Below the pieces are notes generated by a model. The model ran no database searches. It had not been told where the DNA came from and worked only from the letters and a program-made list of their open reading frames with translations. Shown here piece after piece: positions 63,923 to 64,000 of a stretch of 64,000 nucleotides of DNA; position 1 is the first letter of the stretch, and the number at the start of each line of letters is the position of its first letter. A program made the translations under genes and the position numbers. The stretch is from contig JARUPZ010000034.1 in assembly GCA_031213475.1 (NCBI GenBank), positions 2,810,501-2,874,500 on the forward strand. The letters are read 5' to 3'. Source of the stretch: Nereocystis luetkeana (taxonomy: Eukaryota > Sar > Phaeophyceae > Laminariales > Laminariaceae).

Positions 63923-64000
63923 AGCGAAGCCAGTCGTCGCACACTGCATGCCGTGAATCGAAGTGTGTAACCCTCAGGGTTATTTATATCTCAGTACCCG

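Overview
This is eukaryotic repeat DNA: about 64 kb in which I recognise almost nothing except layered, decayed transposable elements. There are no operons, ribosome binding sites, rRNA, or intact tRNA genes, and I can defend no intact host gene. The host is probably a protist with TTAGGG-type telomeres (four loci carry interstitial TTAGGG/CCCTAA). A stramenopile such as a brown alga or diatom would fit the mix of DIRS-like elements, Helitron, SINE, CAG/CTG runs and near 50% GC, but the sequence does not prove this. All repeat alignments were made by eye.

Families defined here. (1) 'D': DIRS/PAT-like tyrosine-recombinase retrotransposons. They carry a Gln-rich gag, a Ser/Gln-rich linker built from a ~238-bp tandem repeat, RT with a YVDD box, RNase H and a tyrosine recombinase (YR), bounded by split direct repeats A1 ... 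B1-A2-B2. Copies: D1 (+) 10209-19111; D2 (+) 34355-38403; D3a (-) 43258-48575; D3b (-) 40933-43257 continuing at 22966-23498; D4 (+) 22225-22965; D5 (-) 59280-61424. (2) 'E': an LTR element with ~254-bp LTRs (TGTGGT...ACCATA), 4-bp target duplications, a gag-like gene and no pol seen. (3) 'U': an LTR element with ~556-bp LTRs, minus-strand sense, an 8-kb internal region without recognisable pol, and several tandem arrays. (4) 'S': a tRNA-derived SINE. (5) 'R': a ~1.3-kb unit containing a GAGTACTCGGAGTA-type array. (6) 'P' and 'K': unclassified repeats at the left end. There is also a Helitron Rep remnant and a 224-bp MITE.

Layout. 1-9.4 kb: K and P repeats carrying E and S insertions. 9.4-19.7 kb: unit R split by D1; the unsplit paralogue of R lies inverted at 49.5-51.1 kb and serves as an empty site. 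19.7-23.5 kb: SINE, Helitron remnant, D4 and part of D3b meeting head to head. 23.5-40.9 kb: one 17.4-kb E insertion in the RT of D3b, itself split by U (23827-33099) and, inside its gag, by D2. 40.9-48.6 kb: D3b and D3a in tandem on the minus strand. 48.6-58.1 kb: a possible decayed gene, inverted R, and fragments of U. 58.1-62.7 kb: CTG array, D5, and a further U end. 62.7-64 kb: unassigned, with one weak minus-strand ORF behind a TATA-like motif.

The elements form a relative time series: D3b inserted, then E into D3b, then U and D2 into E, then a SINE into the YR of D2. The most interesting points are the reconstructable nesting, the gag-only E element and its short mobilised derivatives, the same E insertion in two D copies, the T6 frameshift shared by three YR genes, and telomere-repeat/AT insertions at the same YR position in opposite orientation.
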